Source: Rhododendron vialii (lineage: Eukaryota; Streptophyta; Magnoliopsida; Ericales; Ericaceae). Taken from it: DNA of 64,000 bases. Positions 23,781 to 34,989 of this stretch are shown here, piece after piece. Under the pieces are notes generated by a model that saw only the letters and a list, made by a program, of their open reading frames with translations, was not told the DNA's origin and searched no databases. The translations under genes and the position numbers were made by a program. Within the stretch, counting starts at the first letter, position 1. Every line of letters starts with the position of its first letter. The stretch is from positions 38,239,564 through 38,303,563 of the forward strand of contig NC_080561.1 of the NCBI RefSeq assembly GCF_030253575.1. The letters are read 5' to 3'.

Positions 23781-26700
23781 ATGAGGAACCCAATTGATCT
23801 TATTCTCATCTTCTCCTTGTTTACACTTGCAACATCACGGAATCGGAATTATTTAGAAAGAGGGTCATCTCTCTCTGTGGAAGATGACGATGATTCAGCC
23901 CTTATCACCTCACCAGACAGTTCATTCACATGTGGTTTCTACAGGGTTGGAACCAACGATTATGGTTTTGGGATTTGGTTCACTAACTCGAGAGACAGAA
24001 CCATTTTTTGGATGGCTAACCGGGATAAGCCGGTTAATGGGCAGGGCTCGAGAATTTCTCTGAGGGGTGATGGAGCCATGGTCGTAACTGATGTCGATGG
24101 CTCGGTTGCTTGGGAGACGAATACCAGCTCTACTGCTGCTCAAAGGGCTGAGCTTCTTAATTCAGGTAACAACAACTAAATTTTGCAATAGTTTTTTCAT
24201 TTTTTCTTTTTATCCCCTAAATTATGTAGATTTTATTCTACTTAGTTCTTAAACTACCAATTTGACGATTTTATCTCCTCAACTATCATATCGTTACCAA
24301 CTTAGTCCAATAAATAACGAGGGCAAAGTCCACTTTGACCCCCTATGGTTATCGTCATGTGCGGATACCCCCTTATGGTTCAAAATTGACCACATAACCT
24401 ACCTGTGATTTTGAAAATGTGCGGATAGACCCCATGCCGTCATGTTTTCCATTCATATTAACAGACACAACATTAAAAGACCGATATACCCTCATCATGT
24501 CCATTTATTCTTTTTTTTTTTAAATCTAACCACACCAACCACACCATCTCCTATAGCAAAAATTGGATCCAAACCGTTGATATTGTAAATTTTGACGAGT
24601 ACTACATCTATACCAAAATTCAAGTCAATCAAAAAATGAAAAGCTCATGGTCAAATCGATTTTAATATGAAATTAAAATTTCAAATTTGAATTTACTAAA
24701 AATTAGATCACTGGGTTATTGATGCCGGATCGAGATGATTTTTTACAGAGATACTCTATTATTTATTTAATACATTATGAGCGACTCAGATTACATTCTA
24801 GAGACGTGTGAAATACACCTCCGTTAATATGGATGAAAAACATGACGGCATGGGATCTATCTGCACATTTTCAAAATCACAGGTAGGTTGTGGTCAGTTT
24901 TGAATAATGAGGGGGTATCCGCACATGGCAATAACCACAGGGGGTGAAAGTGGACTTTGCCCTAACGATTTCATCCCGTCAACCTGAAATTTTGCAGTGT
25001 TAGAATGCGACCATCTCCGGCTCATGGGATTCAATTTTGCAGTATTAGTTGATATTTCACTTCTTTCATTTTCAACTTTAATCATCTTCAAGAGCAAGAG
25101 CTAGAGAATCCAACTAGTATAAAGTATAAACTATGTTCGTTTAAGATTCTTGGAGCTGTACGGTCGTAAGCTTCAAGCACGCAATATCACCCCTAACGTT
25201 TTTTCCTTGATGACTGATGAAAAACAAACAGAAGCTTTACAAGCAAACCTATTTTTAGGCAAAGGAGAAGAAGCCAAAATGAACAAGTAATCTTCAACTT
25301 GGGGGCCATTGTCAACAATGGTGGCTTTGAGACAGTATTGTTTGATCAAACAATCGGAATTTTTCTTGACAGATTGAATTTCCTGGCTTCCTCTTGCAGG
25401 TAACCTTGTTTTAAGAGACCCAACTGGTAAAATTCTGTGGCAGAGCTTTGATTTCCCAACTGATACTCTATTGCCTTATCAAACATTTACCAAGAGCAAG
25501 AAACTGATATCTTCACTAAGAAATGGAAATTATGCTTCTGGGTACTTTAGTCTGTACTTTGACAATGACAATGTGTGGAGGTTGGTCTACGATGGACCCG
25601 ATATATCGAGCTTGTATTGGCCTAATCCTGATTTCTCTATCTATGCAAATGGAAGAACAAACTATAACAGTAGCAGATTTGCATTTCTAGATGATATGGG
25701 TAGGTTTTTTTCAAGTGATCAGTTGCAATTCAATGCTACTGACATGGGTTTTGGGATTAAAAGGCGGCTAACGCTGGATTATGATGGGAATTTAAGGCTT
25801 TATAGCTTGAACCATTTGACGGGATCATGGGTAGTGTCATGGATGGCTCTCGGCCAACAATGTCTTGTTCATGGTTTATGTGGTAGGAATGGTATTTGTG
25901 CATATGACCGCCGAGGGGCAAAGTGCACATGCACTCCTGGTTATGAGGTGATCGATCCGAGTGACTGGAATCAGGGTTGCAAGCCCAAGTTCAATCTTTC
26001 GTGTTCGAATCCTCAGCCGGTGAAATTTGTGGAGCTTTTGTATTCGGATTACTATGGGTTTGATCTTAATGCTACTACAATTTCATTTGATGCATGCAAA
26101 GAAATCTGTTTGAAGGATTGTAGATGTGTAGCATTTAACTATAGGCTCCTAGGTGAGGGAGTTTGTTTCCTAAAAAGTGCCCTCTTCAACGGCTTCCACA
26201 CTCCGAATTCTCCCAGCAGGATTTACCTGAAAATGCCTGTTAATGTGGAAACATCTGAATACACAGTACCGAATGGCTCCAACCTCGTATGCAAATCCAG
26301 TGACAATGAAGTTTTACAGGGTTCTGCTTCCATGTATGATCTCGTTCGAAAGAGGGTGAGATGGACTGATTTGTATTCATTTGCTTCAGCCATAGGTGCA
26401 ATCGAAATCCTTTTTTTTGTAATAGGTTGGCTTCTTTTCAGAAAGCACAAGTTGCCAGGTACAGTTGAAGACGGATACCGAATGCTATCCAGTCAATTCA
26501 GAAGGTTCAGTTACGGTGAACTGAAAAAAGCAACGAAAAAATTCAAACAAGAACTGGGAAGAGGTGGTTCGGGAGCTGTTTACAAGGGTGTTTTGGAAGA
26601 TGAAAGAGAGGTGGCAGTGAAAAGATTGGGAGATGCATCTCAAGGGGAACAAGAATTCTGGGCAGAAGTGAGCACAATAGGAAAAATCTATCACATGAAT

Positions 26701-27414
26701 CTAGTGAGAATGTGGGGGTTCTGCTTGGAAGGGAGACACCGGCTCTTAGTCTACGAGTACATAGAAAACAGTTCACTTGACAAGCACTTGTTTTCCAGCA
26801 GTTGTCTTGGATGGAAAGAGCGGTTTAAAGTTGCAATGGGGACGGCTAAGGCTTTGGCCTACCTTCACGATGAGTGTTTGGAATGGGTAATCCATTGTGA
26901 TGTCAAGCCTGAAAATATACTTCTGGACACGGAGTTTGAACCAAAGGTTGCAGATTTCGGTCTAGCAAAGCTGAATCAGAGAGGCAAGCCTGATTCTGAG
27001 TTTTCACGTATCCGAGGCACCAAAGGTTATATGGCTCCTGAGTGGGCCTTGAACCTACCCATTACTGCAAAAGTTGATGTTTACAGCTATGGAGTGATGA
27101 TCTTGGAAATGGTGAGGGGAATTCGGCTTTCCAATTGGGTTTTAGTAGAAGGTGAAGGTGAGGAGCAAGAAACCGAGCTTACTAGGTTTGTTAGGACAGC
27201 AAAAGGGATGAGTCAAGGTGAGGGAGAAGAGTCTTGGGTTGAGGATATGGTCGATCCGAGATTGGCCGGGCAGTTTAGCAGGAAACAGGCGGTGACATTG
27301 GTTAGGACCGGTCTTTCTTGTATCGAGGAAGATCGAAACAAACGACCAACAATGGCTTCGGTGGTGCAAGTCCTAACAGAATGTGATGACGAGTCTACTC
27401 CTGCGAGGCTGTAG
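23781..27414 (+). CDS. G-type lectin S-receptor-like Ser/Thr kinase (ZmPK1-like), copy 2
   Basis: Same architecture as copy 1, 799 aa, exons 23781-24165 and 25400-27414 (phase 1). It has signal peptide, B-lectin, EGF-like and PAN domains, a membrane segment, and a non-RD kinase with HCDVKPEN and DFGLAKL. Length changes against copy 1 are all in frame: the acidic run after SLSV is one residue shorter; WETETN is WETN; EEYSW is EESW; and the C-terminus DDESIKISAPVRL is DDESTPARL. The open frame and kept catalytic residues argue that both copies are under selection. A 493-bp tract (25578-26070) is identical to copy 1, and changes cluster just before the membrane segment (see findings). Its intron (24166-25399) holds a MITE and a reversed copy of repeat R instead of the two foldbacks of copy 1. 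Confidence 0.93.
24321..24962. mobile_element. Long-TIR MITE in RLK copy 2 intron
   Basis: The ends GGGCAAAGTCCACTTTGACC and its mirror (GTGGACTTTGCCC) begin arms of about 140 bp. Further arm pairs are GTGCGGATACCCCC with GGGGGTATCCGCAC, and CATGCCGTCATGTTTT with AAAACATGACGGCATG. TAACGA flanks both sides (24315-24320 and 24963-24968), a likely 6-bp target duplication. It is 642 bp and non-coding. Copy 1 lacks it, so it arrived after the duplication or was lost from copy 1. Confidence 0.85.
24990..25360 (-). repeat. Dispersed repeat family R, copy B (RLK copy 2 intron, reversed)
   Basis: The right part (25230-25360: GAAGCCAAAATGAACAAGTA, CAACTTGGGGGCCATTGTC) is the reverse complement of copies A and C. 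The left part (25045-25235: ATCATCTTCAAGAGCAAGAG, GTAAGCTTCAAGCACGC) is the reverse complement of 44400-44580. It therefore unites both halves of copy C with an internal deletion. Confidence 0.8.
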
Positions 27415-27950
27415 TTGCAGTTGTACTGTCAAAGTAAGTTTAGAAACACAAGATGAGTAGAGTTTGATAATGCTTGTTATTCAATGGTTGTGGTAGCAAC
27501 TTTCCTGGCCAGCAACAATGTAGCATGTCGTCCCTTCGAGGACATCCGATAAAATTGGAACGAAACAATTTAGCATGTCGCTTCCAAAATTACACGATTG
27601 TTTCCTCATGTAAATTGAGGGTGGATTTTCCGTAAATTAATGAAAGTGCCTTTTTATTCGTCTTTTCTTAAGTTTTGTTAAAGTTATGTTAATTTCTTTT
27701 AGATTAATTATTCTCCTTGATCAGTGGAATCAAACAATAAAAAATTAGGAAAAAAAATTAGAAAAAGGTTCACTAAAGACGGTTTATTTTTTTTGAAAAA
27801 GATAGTAAGATTGTCTTCAGTTTCAATTTCGCCAAGAGACCTTTGGCCCAACAGCATCAAGGGAGTGCGCTTACGTGCAAGGAAAAATGGTGTCAAGAGT
27901 TCAACCCCTCTTTCAATGCGCTAATCTAACTAATTTGATAATCCTCGCCC

Positions 27951-29640
27951 AAAAGGGTCATAAACCAAATCAGAAATTAAGAGGCTATAGGATAGGTGCA
28001 AAAATGTGACAAAATAAAGATTCGCCAATATTGTGAAAGAAATATCATACTCCTATATATTTCTCTACTCTTTTGTTTTTTTCTTATAAAATACTCCAAT
28101 CAAAATTGAAAACTAAATTCATTGTCTATCGAGACATTTACACTGTTATTATTCAACTTCATATAAAAGTTTAGATGTGTAGTTCTAACGTAATTGAAAA
28201 TCTCGTGCGTTTGTCCCAAAAAATCAAAGATGTCAGTATCGGATATAGATACAGACACAAATATAATTTTCTATCGGGGAAGTATCGCGTGCTTGATAGC
28301 ATATACATCAAATTGGGCTGTATGATTAATGGCATACTCAGCTACCAACTTTTGGGTGAGGAATATGACCACGTAGTATTCCCAAACACCTCAGATCGAT
28401 GACTGAGATTGAAGGAATCCCCAATTGCGAAAGGTAGGTCTTCTTATTAATTACTACTCCACTGGACTGGACGTCTATCATTGCTACCTATCACTCTTAT
28501 CAAACCCCTGAATCTTTTGCTTTGCTGAAAAATGTGGACTAAGGTCAATTGGCTCTCTCTCATCATATAAATTTCAGACTCCCTGGCCAACAGGTTTTGT
28601 AAACACAAGTTTCAGGGTATATGAAAATAAAACATGAAAGGGGTTTATGAAATTAGAATGAACGATTCATATTCATATTGAACCGTTTATTTCAGTTTTA
28701 TAGATCCTTTTATGTCTTTTTCTTGTCATGTATCGTCCTATCTCTCTTTTGTAAAAGATCAATCAGAATAAGTTTCTATCATCTTGCTAACACAATCTGA
28801 TTTGGAGGAGGACGAGAGCGAGAAGGAATCAAGACCCTCACTCATGCATTGGTCCCTTGTATAGTCTCTCATGTGATAGACATATGAGATAAGACATTGT
28901 CTTATTTGACGACTCGAGATAGCTCATTTTGCAATTTTCAATGTGTTTATCGTCCAAGCCGAAAATTCAATCGATCAAAGAAGTTAAGACTTGGTCGAAT
29001 CATATTTTTCTGGACAAAAATGAAGGATCAGGGTCTAATTATTTATTTCTCGTGACAAAAATGTTTTGCTTAGTTGTATGCAGATATCTAGCTAATCGAC
29101 CTAATTCTCTAGATAGATGACAAACATGCACTTTAGTATACAAGATAAACGGTTGGACCATTAAATTTGATTATGATAGGTTCTATTTTATATTGTATGA
29201 GCCAACACACGAGAGTTTGTCACATGAGAGAACCCATCGCGAAGACTTTGTGCACACGCCCGGTTCGCATGAACTTGTGACCTACTTATCCAAACCAAAG
29301 CCCCACAACACAGAACCTTGGGATCCGATATTGTAAACCCTGTAGTGTACTCAAGGCATGGCATTCAACTGTGCGTTTTCGCAATCAAAATATTTTTACT
29401 GTTCAAAATTAACTCTTACCGATTAAACTTAATATACCGATTAAACTTAATAAACGTATCTAAACTATTGATTGCATGCAAGCTCGAAAGCCAGTTGCAA
29501 TACAGGCAGGACCTCGTTTCCCCCACAACACTGCGCCACCACGTACCAGGTGGTCAAACTCCTGAATCACTGAACCCACTTCATCTATATTTAACGGCTA
29601 TATTTATTCCCGCCCTCTGCACCGGTCTATAACTAGAAGT
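27951..29640. other. Intergenic, no feature seen
   Basis: AT-rich DNA between RLK copy 2 and the MIZ1-like gene. No coding potential, tRNA or clear transposon was recognised. The last few hundred bases presumably contain the upstream promoter of the MIZ1-like gene. Confidence 0.5.
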
Positions 29641-29643
29641 AAA

Positions 29644-29651
29644 TATAAATA
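29644..29651 (+). promoter_or_regulatory. TATA box of the MIZ1-like gene
   Basis: TATAAATA lies 161 bp before the ATG at 29812 and is followed by a CT-rich leader (CCTCTCTCTCCTCTCC at about 29745). The spacing would put the transcription start near 29675-29680 with a leader of about 135 nt. Confidence 0.6.
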
Positions 29652-29811
29652 CCCTTCCATAAGTAGACGAACAGAGAGCTACCCCAATCCAGATTCTCCC
29701 AGTCCTTCCAAACTCAAAAAAATCAATCCAACCCCCAAAAAAACCCCTCTCTCTCCTCTCCTCTCTCTCCTCTATCTTCCCCATCCATTCATCCCCAAGA
29801 TCAAGAAAACC

Positions 29812-30564
29812 ATGACCAAGACCCTCCGTAGATTCCTCCTCCCCTGTTTCACCACCACCACCTCCTCCTCCTCCACCACCACCACCCCCGTCAAGAAACG
29901 CCTAAGCACCTCGCTTCGCGACGACATCGAAGACCCGCCGAGAAAAACCCAAGAAAACATCGACCAAACCCAATCCGAAGACGACGAGAACGACGGCGCT
30001 TACTCCCCCTCCGCCGCCGCCATCGCCGCAGCGGCGCCGCCGCGAGCGTCCAAGACGATGGTGATCGGCACCATCTTCGGCCACCGCCGCGGCCACGTCT
30101 GGTTCTGCGTCCAGCACGACCGGCTCAGCACCCGACCCGCTTTACTGCTCGAACTCCCAATACCCACCCACTTACTGGTTAAAGAAATGCGTTGCGGGTT
30201 GGTCCGAATAGCGCTTGAAACCCTAACCCGCCCCGGATCAGAACTGGTTTCTTGCCCGCTTAGGTCCGTGCCCGTCTGGACTATGCTGTGTAATGGAAGG
30301 AAACTCGGGTTTGCGGGCCGGAGGAAGGCGACCGAATCGACCCGGCTCATGCTGAAGACCATGCAGTCGATTACGGTCGGGGCGGGGGTTTTGCCAGCCG
30401 GGTTCGGGTTTGGATCCGGGTCGGAGGCTGATGGGGAGCTTATGTACATGAGGGCTAATTATGAATGTGTGGTGGGTGGTCCGGATTCGGAGTCTTTTCA
30501 TCTCATTAACCCGGATGAGTGCCCGGGTCAAGAACTCAGCATCTTCTTGATGAGGTCTAGGTGA
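29812..30564 (+). CDS. MIZU-KUSSEI1-like protein (DUF617)
   Basis: Intronless, 250 aa. The N-terminal 80 residues are low-complexity (Thr/Ser, then acidic, then an Ala run at about 66-77). The conserved DUF617 core follows from about residue 82: MVIGTIFGHRRGHVWFCVQ, LLLELPIPTHLLVKEMRCGL, VWTMLCNGRKLGFAGRR, and a C-terminal YECVVGGPDSESFHLINPD with DECPGQELSIFLMRS at the end. The family founder MIZ1 is needed for root hydrotropism in Arabidopsis; most paralogues have no known role, so function here is inferred by family only. Length (about 240-300 aa), lack of introns and the start all match the family. GC content is much higher than the surroundings, normal for this family. Large ORFs on the other strand are shadows. 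Confidence 0.93.
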   Translation: MTKTLRRFLLPCFTTTTSSSSTTTTPVKKRLSTSLRDDIEDPPRKTQENIDQTQSEDDENDGAYSPSAAAIAAAAPPRASKTMVIGTIFGHRRGHVWFCVQHDRLSTRPALLLELPIPTHLLVKEMRCGLVRIALETLTRPGSELVSCPLRSVPVWTMLCNGRKLGFAGRRKATESTRLMLKTMQSITVGAGVLPAGFGFGSGSEADGELMYMRANYECVVGGPDSESFHLINPDECPGQELSIFLMRSR

Positions 30565-30620
30565 TGGGATTTCGGATTGGTCAGAGGGGCAGTTTGGGGA
30601 AGAAATCTTGTTTATGGGAT

Positions 30621-30915
30621 GCAATGGGATAGGAGAAAAATGGGTTGTCTTTGGGGTTTGGTGGAAGCAGAAAATTTGGGGTTTTCTGTTTTCCAAGATT
30701 CTTCCTTTGCCAGAGCTTGAAAACTAAAGAGTTTTCTAGCCATTGTATTATGAATCTTGGATGGAATTTTGAGTTTGTTTGAAGGGCAGTATTGGGAGAA
30801 TCAACATTTAACTTATTTGGAGTTTGGTACGTACATGGAAGAAGTTCAGAGGTCTTCAATGGTGGATGGGTTTAGGGAGATGAGGTTTCAATGGTAATTT
30901 CATTAGAATTTACTT
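30621..30915 (+). repeat. Downstream duplication of the MIZ1-like gene, unit 1
   Basis: Starts just after the stop codon. TGGGATAGGAGAAAAATGGG, AAATTTGGGGTTTTCTGTTT, AGTTTGTTTGAAGGGCAG and GGTCTTCAATGGTGGATGGG recur in the same order about 695 bp further on. It probably covers the 3' UTR. Confidence 0.85.
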
Positions 30916-31315
30916 TAGTCCTTCCTCTTGTTTCATTGAGGATTTTCCTGTTTTTTGGTTTAGCACAGACAGATTGTTGTATTTGGTAGGCAGTAAAAAA
31001 TCAGTATTACCATTGAAATTTCCATACTTTTTTAGCTTTGCATTTTCTGTTTTCGTTTATTTGTTCCATTGAATCAGATTATCTTGGGTTCTAGTGTTCC
31101 TATTTTCTCGTCTGCCCGTTGCAAATTTTTCTATTAACCATTTTTGTTTCCTCAATCAAATTTCTTGAATTACTTATTGGAAGAAATTTTCAAATATTTT
31201 TTGGTTGACAGGATAAGCTTGTAGGATAATTTCATGAAACTCATCTGTTAGGATAACTGATAGTCATAAGTTATATATTTCGAAAAAGACCATAGAGTAG
31301 TAGTACATTGGGTTC

Positions 31316-31610
31316 TGATGGGATTGGAGAAAAATGGGTCTTTTGTGGAATCTGAAAATTTGGGGTTTTCTGTTTTCAAAGCTTTTTTTCCTTTGCCAAA
31401 GCTTGAAAACCAAAGAGTTTTCTTGCCATATGAATCTTGGTGGGAATTTCGAGTTTGTTTGAAGGGTAGCATTGGAAGAATCAAGATGTAATTTATTTGG
31501 AGCAATTGCTTCATGGCAGAAGTTTGGAGGTCTTCAATGGTGGATGGGTTTTTTGAGAATTTGAGTGGGGAGATGAGATATCTATGGTAATTTCCTTCAA
31601 ATTTAGTTTC
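31316..31610 (+). repeat. Downstream duplication of the MIZ1-like gene, unit 2
   Basis: Second copy of the 3' flanking block, with scattered substitutions and indels (for example TGGGATTGGAGAAAAATGGG and GTTTGAAGGGTAGCATTGG). No part of the coding region is duplicated with it. Confidence 0.85.
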
Positions 31611-33015
31611 GACACAATTAATTGCATTCTCAGTTTATCAGTAGATTCGGTACTTTGTTCATCTTCCTCTAGTTTCATAGAACATTTCCCTTTTTTGGCT
31701 GAACACTGGTGAATCTTATACACGGTACGCATCTGGATGCTTAAGCGTTGAAATCAGTCATACCAAAAATACCGTCTGGTCAATACCATTCATATGTATA
31801 CGTATATGTAGTAGTACAATTTTTCGGTTGGCAGTAAGTAGCTTGTTAATTGCTTATAATTTCATAATAGTGATCTGTAAGGATAACTGATTATCATAAA
31901 CTGCAGGAATATTCCAAGAAATCCAAAAGGTAAGTACATGTTCTTTGCATAATTGCAATCCTAACTTTAGTTGGGGTTCAAACATGCTTTTCAAACCTGA
32001 ACTAGTTACAATACTAGTGTGTGAGCCCCTACAAATCATTAGACCATGCTTTGTAACATCAGGGAAAGGTTTGCACTAGCAGAAAAAGGAGATAGGCAAG
32101 AGGGGAGGCTGCACTAATTATGTTGGTTATGCTTCTAAGGTTGAAGGAACTTTCTAACAAGATGATGCTTTGGATAAAACAACCTAGCTTTTAGACCTTG
32201 TTTGGTCGACGGTCATAATTAAAAGTGAAAAGGATTTTTGGGAATGACTGATTACCCTGTGGCCTTTCATCTCAGAAAGGGCTTGCTCGAACCTATGACC
32301 ATCATCAGGTCACATTGGGACAACCTTACCATTGAGCCCAGACTGCCATTCACCGGGGGAGGAAAAAAAACTAAACTAGTAAACGAAAAAGAAATAATAA
32401 GAATCAGACTAGGAAACTTTGCTGATGCCAGTGAAAATCATGGTTCCAACTGCAAAAAACAGTATACCATGCTGTTGAAGATTTAGCAGAAACTAACTGA
32501 ATTAACTGACTACTTCCGGGGAAAACACAGCTGAAGAGAATGTTATGAGTAATAATCATTCTCTCTGCAATCACAATTACTTTCATCATCATCTTCTTCT
32601 ACTGATTTTCGTAAAGATTATGGAGACAAAACAGATAAATGAGAGTGCAACATTAATCATGTTTAATACTACTAAACACTATCTGAACTACTAGCTTTTA
32701 AGGAATCATGATGTTTGTTGGTCAGGATCACTATTACTGAGATGAAAGAACAGAAGTGATTTTGATATATACAAGCAAGTGCTTGCATATCTGTTCTAAA
32801 GGCAATCTCTTTCTCTTTTTCTTTTCAAGGAAAAGGCAGCAGAAAATATAGTGCTTTTCCCTAATTCAATTGATTAAAGATTCATTTGGGTCACAACGTG
32901 GTCCTACAATAACCATACAATTTCAAAAACTACTGAGAGAATATGGTTATCTTATCAAAGATTCGAAGTCTAATCAGTATAAAGTCCCCACAATTGTGAG
33001 ACAAAAGAAGTAAGG
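31611..33015. other. Intergenic, no feature seen
   Basis: AT-rich DNA without a convincing ORF, repeat or RNA gene. Confidence 0.5.
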
Positions 33016-33222
33016 AATTTTTTCTTCTTTTGATAACTGGATGTTCGGGCCAGCTTGCACGCACCTCGACTAATTCTGGGACTCTAAAGTTAATGACCGG
33101 GCAACCCCTCCAACGGCCCTAAGGTTCGGAATGTTAAGCCTCCGTGGGATTTAAACATGCGACCTCATAGAGGGCAAGCACTTGTTTGCTTTCTCATGCC
33201 CACTTGGCCAAACCCTTTGGAG
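33016..33222 (-). mobile_element. tRNA-derived SINE (Au-like), second copy
   Basis: Minus strand: GGTTTGGCCAAGTGGGCATG (A-box region), GCATGTTTAAATCCCAC (decayed B box), GTCGAGGTGCGTGCAAGC then TGGCCCGAACATCC near the end, and an A-rich tail (33016-33031). Its tail is related to the SINE in ATG1 intron 1, but the head differs, so it is a distinct subfamily or an older copy. Confidence 0.65.
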
Positions 33223-33954
33223 TTAAAAGACATATGGAATATGCTATAAAGTCCCTTTCAGCGCAACCATTGGGTGTGATTCTTTGGTTTGGCTTCAAGG
33301 ATGCACCTCTCACAAACTCTCATTAGTTCAGTACTTACATGCAAGAGAAATGGTAAGAGAGCTCTGGTGATTAGATGATTTATTCAAATCCATATGCAAG
33401 TTGAACTTTCAAAATGAGTTGACAAAAAGAAGCTTGTCTCGAACAATCTACGAGCTTCAAAATGAGTTTAAACTTGCTTTTTCTTGTCATGTACATCTCA
33501 ACAAGAGCTCTAGCATTTTAGTTTTAAGTTCCCTCCCCCCCCCCCCCCCCACCGGTAGAGTTCTAGTGCGCTTATTAGTTTAACAAGAACTTTGGGCTAA
33601 GATTATAACAGTAGCCTAAAGAGTTTCTGAGTGTGTTTGAACTTGGCCTTCTTATTAACAAGCTAAACACACACTGAAGTAGCTTACTTTGTTCTACAGC
33701 CTGAGGGACAAGAAACATAGCCTAACCAGGAAAGACGGTCAAAAACGAGTAATTTTACTTTCCTTCTCTTGATCAATAACTTGTAGAACAAACAACAGAT
33801 TCACCGATAACTAAAAGAATTCATCCAGTGACCAATGCAAAGGTATAGCTTTCTAAATACCTAAAACATAGCATAAGAAAATAAAACAAAATTTGTCACT
33901 TAGGCTGTTAGCAAATTGTTAAAGGAACATATTTTCATAGCACATTGATAAAGC
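33223..33954. other. Intergenic, no feature seen
   Basis: Nothing recognised apart from an 18-bp C run at about 33534-33551. Confidence 0.5.
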
Positions 33955-34304
33955 TTGTTTTGGCCGTTACTGGTTACCATATATGGATTGAGAGAAATAA
34001 TACTCTTCAAAGGCGTGCGTCTCCCGACCTCATTCTTAGGTTATATATATTGATCGGATTATCTTTGTTGTTCATACCAAAGTCCCGATGCTTAGAGGTG
34101 TGAGGACTACTTGCTTATGTGTGGAAATTGGTCCATCCTTCTTTGTATTTTTGGGCCTTCTAGATCCTCGTTTCTTCCTTCTGTTTTTCATTTTGTTTGA
34201 AGGCCTATCCATTTTTGTTATCTCATCTTGTTGTTGAAGGTTTTTCTTCTTGTACCGTCAGTCTTTATTCTTTCAATGAAGTCTCTCATGTATTAGAAAA
34301 AAAA
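33955..34304 (+). mobile_element. LINE (non-LTR retrotransposon) 3' end, degenerate
   Basis: The frame around 33965-34015 reads TGYHIWIERNNTLQRR, which matches the C-terminal zinc-binding tail of plant L1-type reverse-transcriptase ORFs (W..R N..). Stops and frame breaks follow, then a T-rich 3' UTR ending in an A run (34296-34304), as expected for a LINE tail. Only the last few hundred bases remain. Confidence 0.5.
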
Positions 34305-34384
34305 TCTGTGTGGCCCGTTGATCCTTGGTCTGAGCTCCTCTTCAATTGGTTCGAGTGTTGCCTAGCCTTCTTCCCCTAACCTGC

Positions 34385-34980
34385 ACAGTGAGCGCACGAC
34401 TAAGACCTAACCGGGGTTGCCCGGCAAGGCCCTCCGGCGAGAGGATGAGAATATGCAGAGAGAGAGTAAAAGCAAGAGACTAGGGTTTTAGCGTGTAGAA
34501 GTATGTACCTCTTTCGGATTGTCTTGCTTTGGTATTTATAGAGCCTGCTTGGCTTGCTCTCCAAGTACGGGCATGTGCCTTGCACGGGTCGGCTGATGTC
34601 ATTGTGACATCACTGATAAAATTTGGTAACCGTTTTTTGTGTGAGCTGGCACCCCATGTGCGCCCATCATTATCTTTTGGCATAACGGCTTCGGCGCGTG
34701 GGGTGGCATGTGGTGCTGCAATTGGCCGAGCCTCTCCCTTGGCCGAACCCGATGGTAGGTGACTCGAAGGGGGGATGGCACCGACGGAGTAAGTGAGCCT
34801 GACGGTAGCCAAACCGGAGGACTTTTCTCCTCAACTGAGGCGTTGGGTAAGTGTGGTGTGGCCCCTCCTCATGCTCCAGTCATTGCCGAACTTGGGGACT
34901 GGTACGGCCACCTCTCTCACCTTTAACCTCGGTCTGTGCTTGTAAGACGCGGGGTCCGAGCTGTTAAGTTCAGCCTACTA
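34385..34980 (-). mobile_element. Possible solo LTR
   Basis: On the minus strand the stretch starts TGTAGTAGGCTGAAC, contains a TATA box (TATAAATACCAAAGC, about 34528-34542 in plus coordinates), then a CT-rich leader (TACTCTCTCTCTGC) and ends near GCTCACTGTGCA. GC content is far above the neighbours. I found no matching second copy and no clear target duplication, so this is tentative. Confidence 0.3.
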
Positions 34981-34989
34981 CAAAATCTT

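Larger units (their letters stand above)
21992..27950 (+). repeat. Tandem duplication, unit 2 (receptor-kinase gene plus flanks)
   Basis: Second copy of the block described at 15451-20720. The upstream homologous part (22000-22870) carries many small indels relative to unit 1, whereas the exons are close to identical. Downstream homology includes the stretch after the stop (TTGTACTGTCAAAG...) and the block at about 27810-27950. An extra 60-bp stretch (TAGCATGTCG twice, at about 27520 and 27570) is specific to this unit. Confidence 0.9.

Noticed and set aside
30000-30696. Antisense ORFs of about 150 aa over the MIZ1-like gene
   Set aside because: Shadows caused by the GC-rich codon use of the sense gene; the sense frame has clear DUF617 blocks.
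34480-34812. 110-aa minus-strand ORF in the GC-rich block
   Set aside because: The block has LTR-like features (TATA box, CT-rich leader) and several overlapping ORFs in different frames, typical of non-coding GC-rich DNA.
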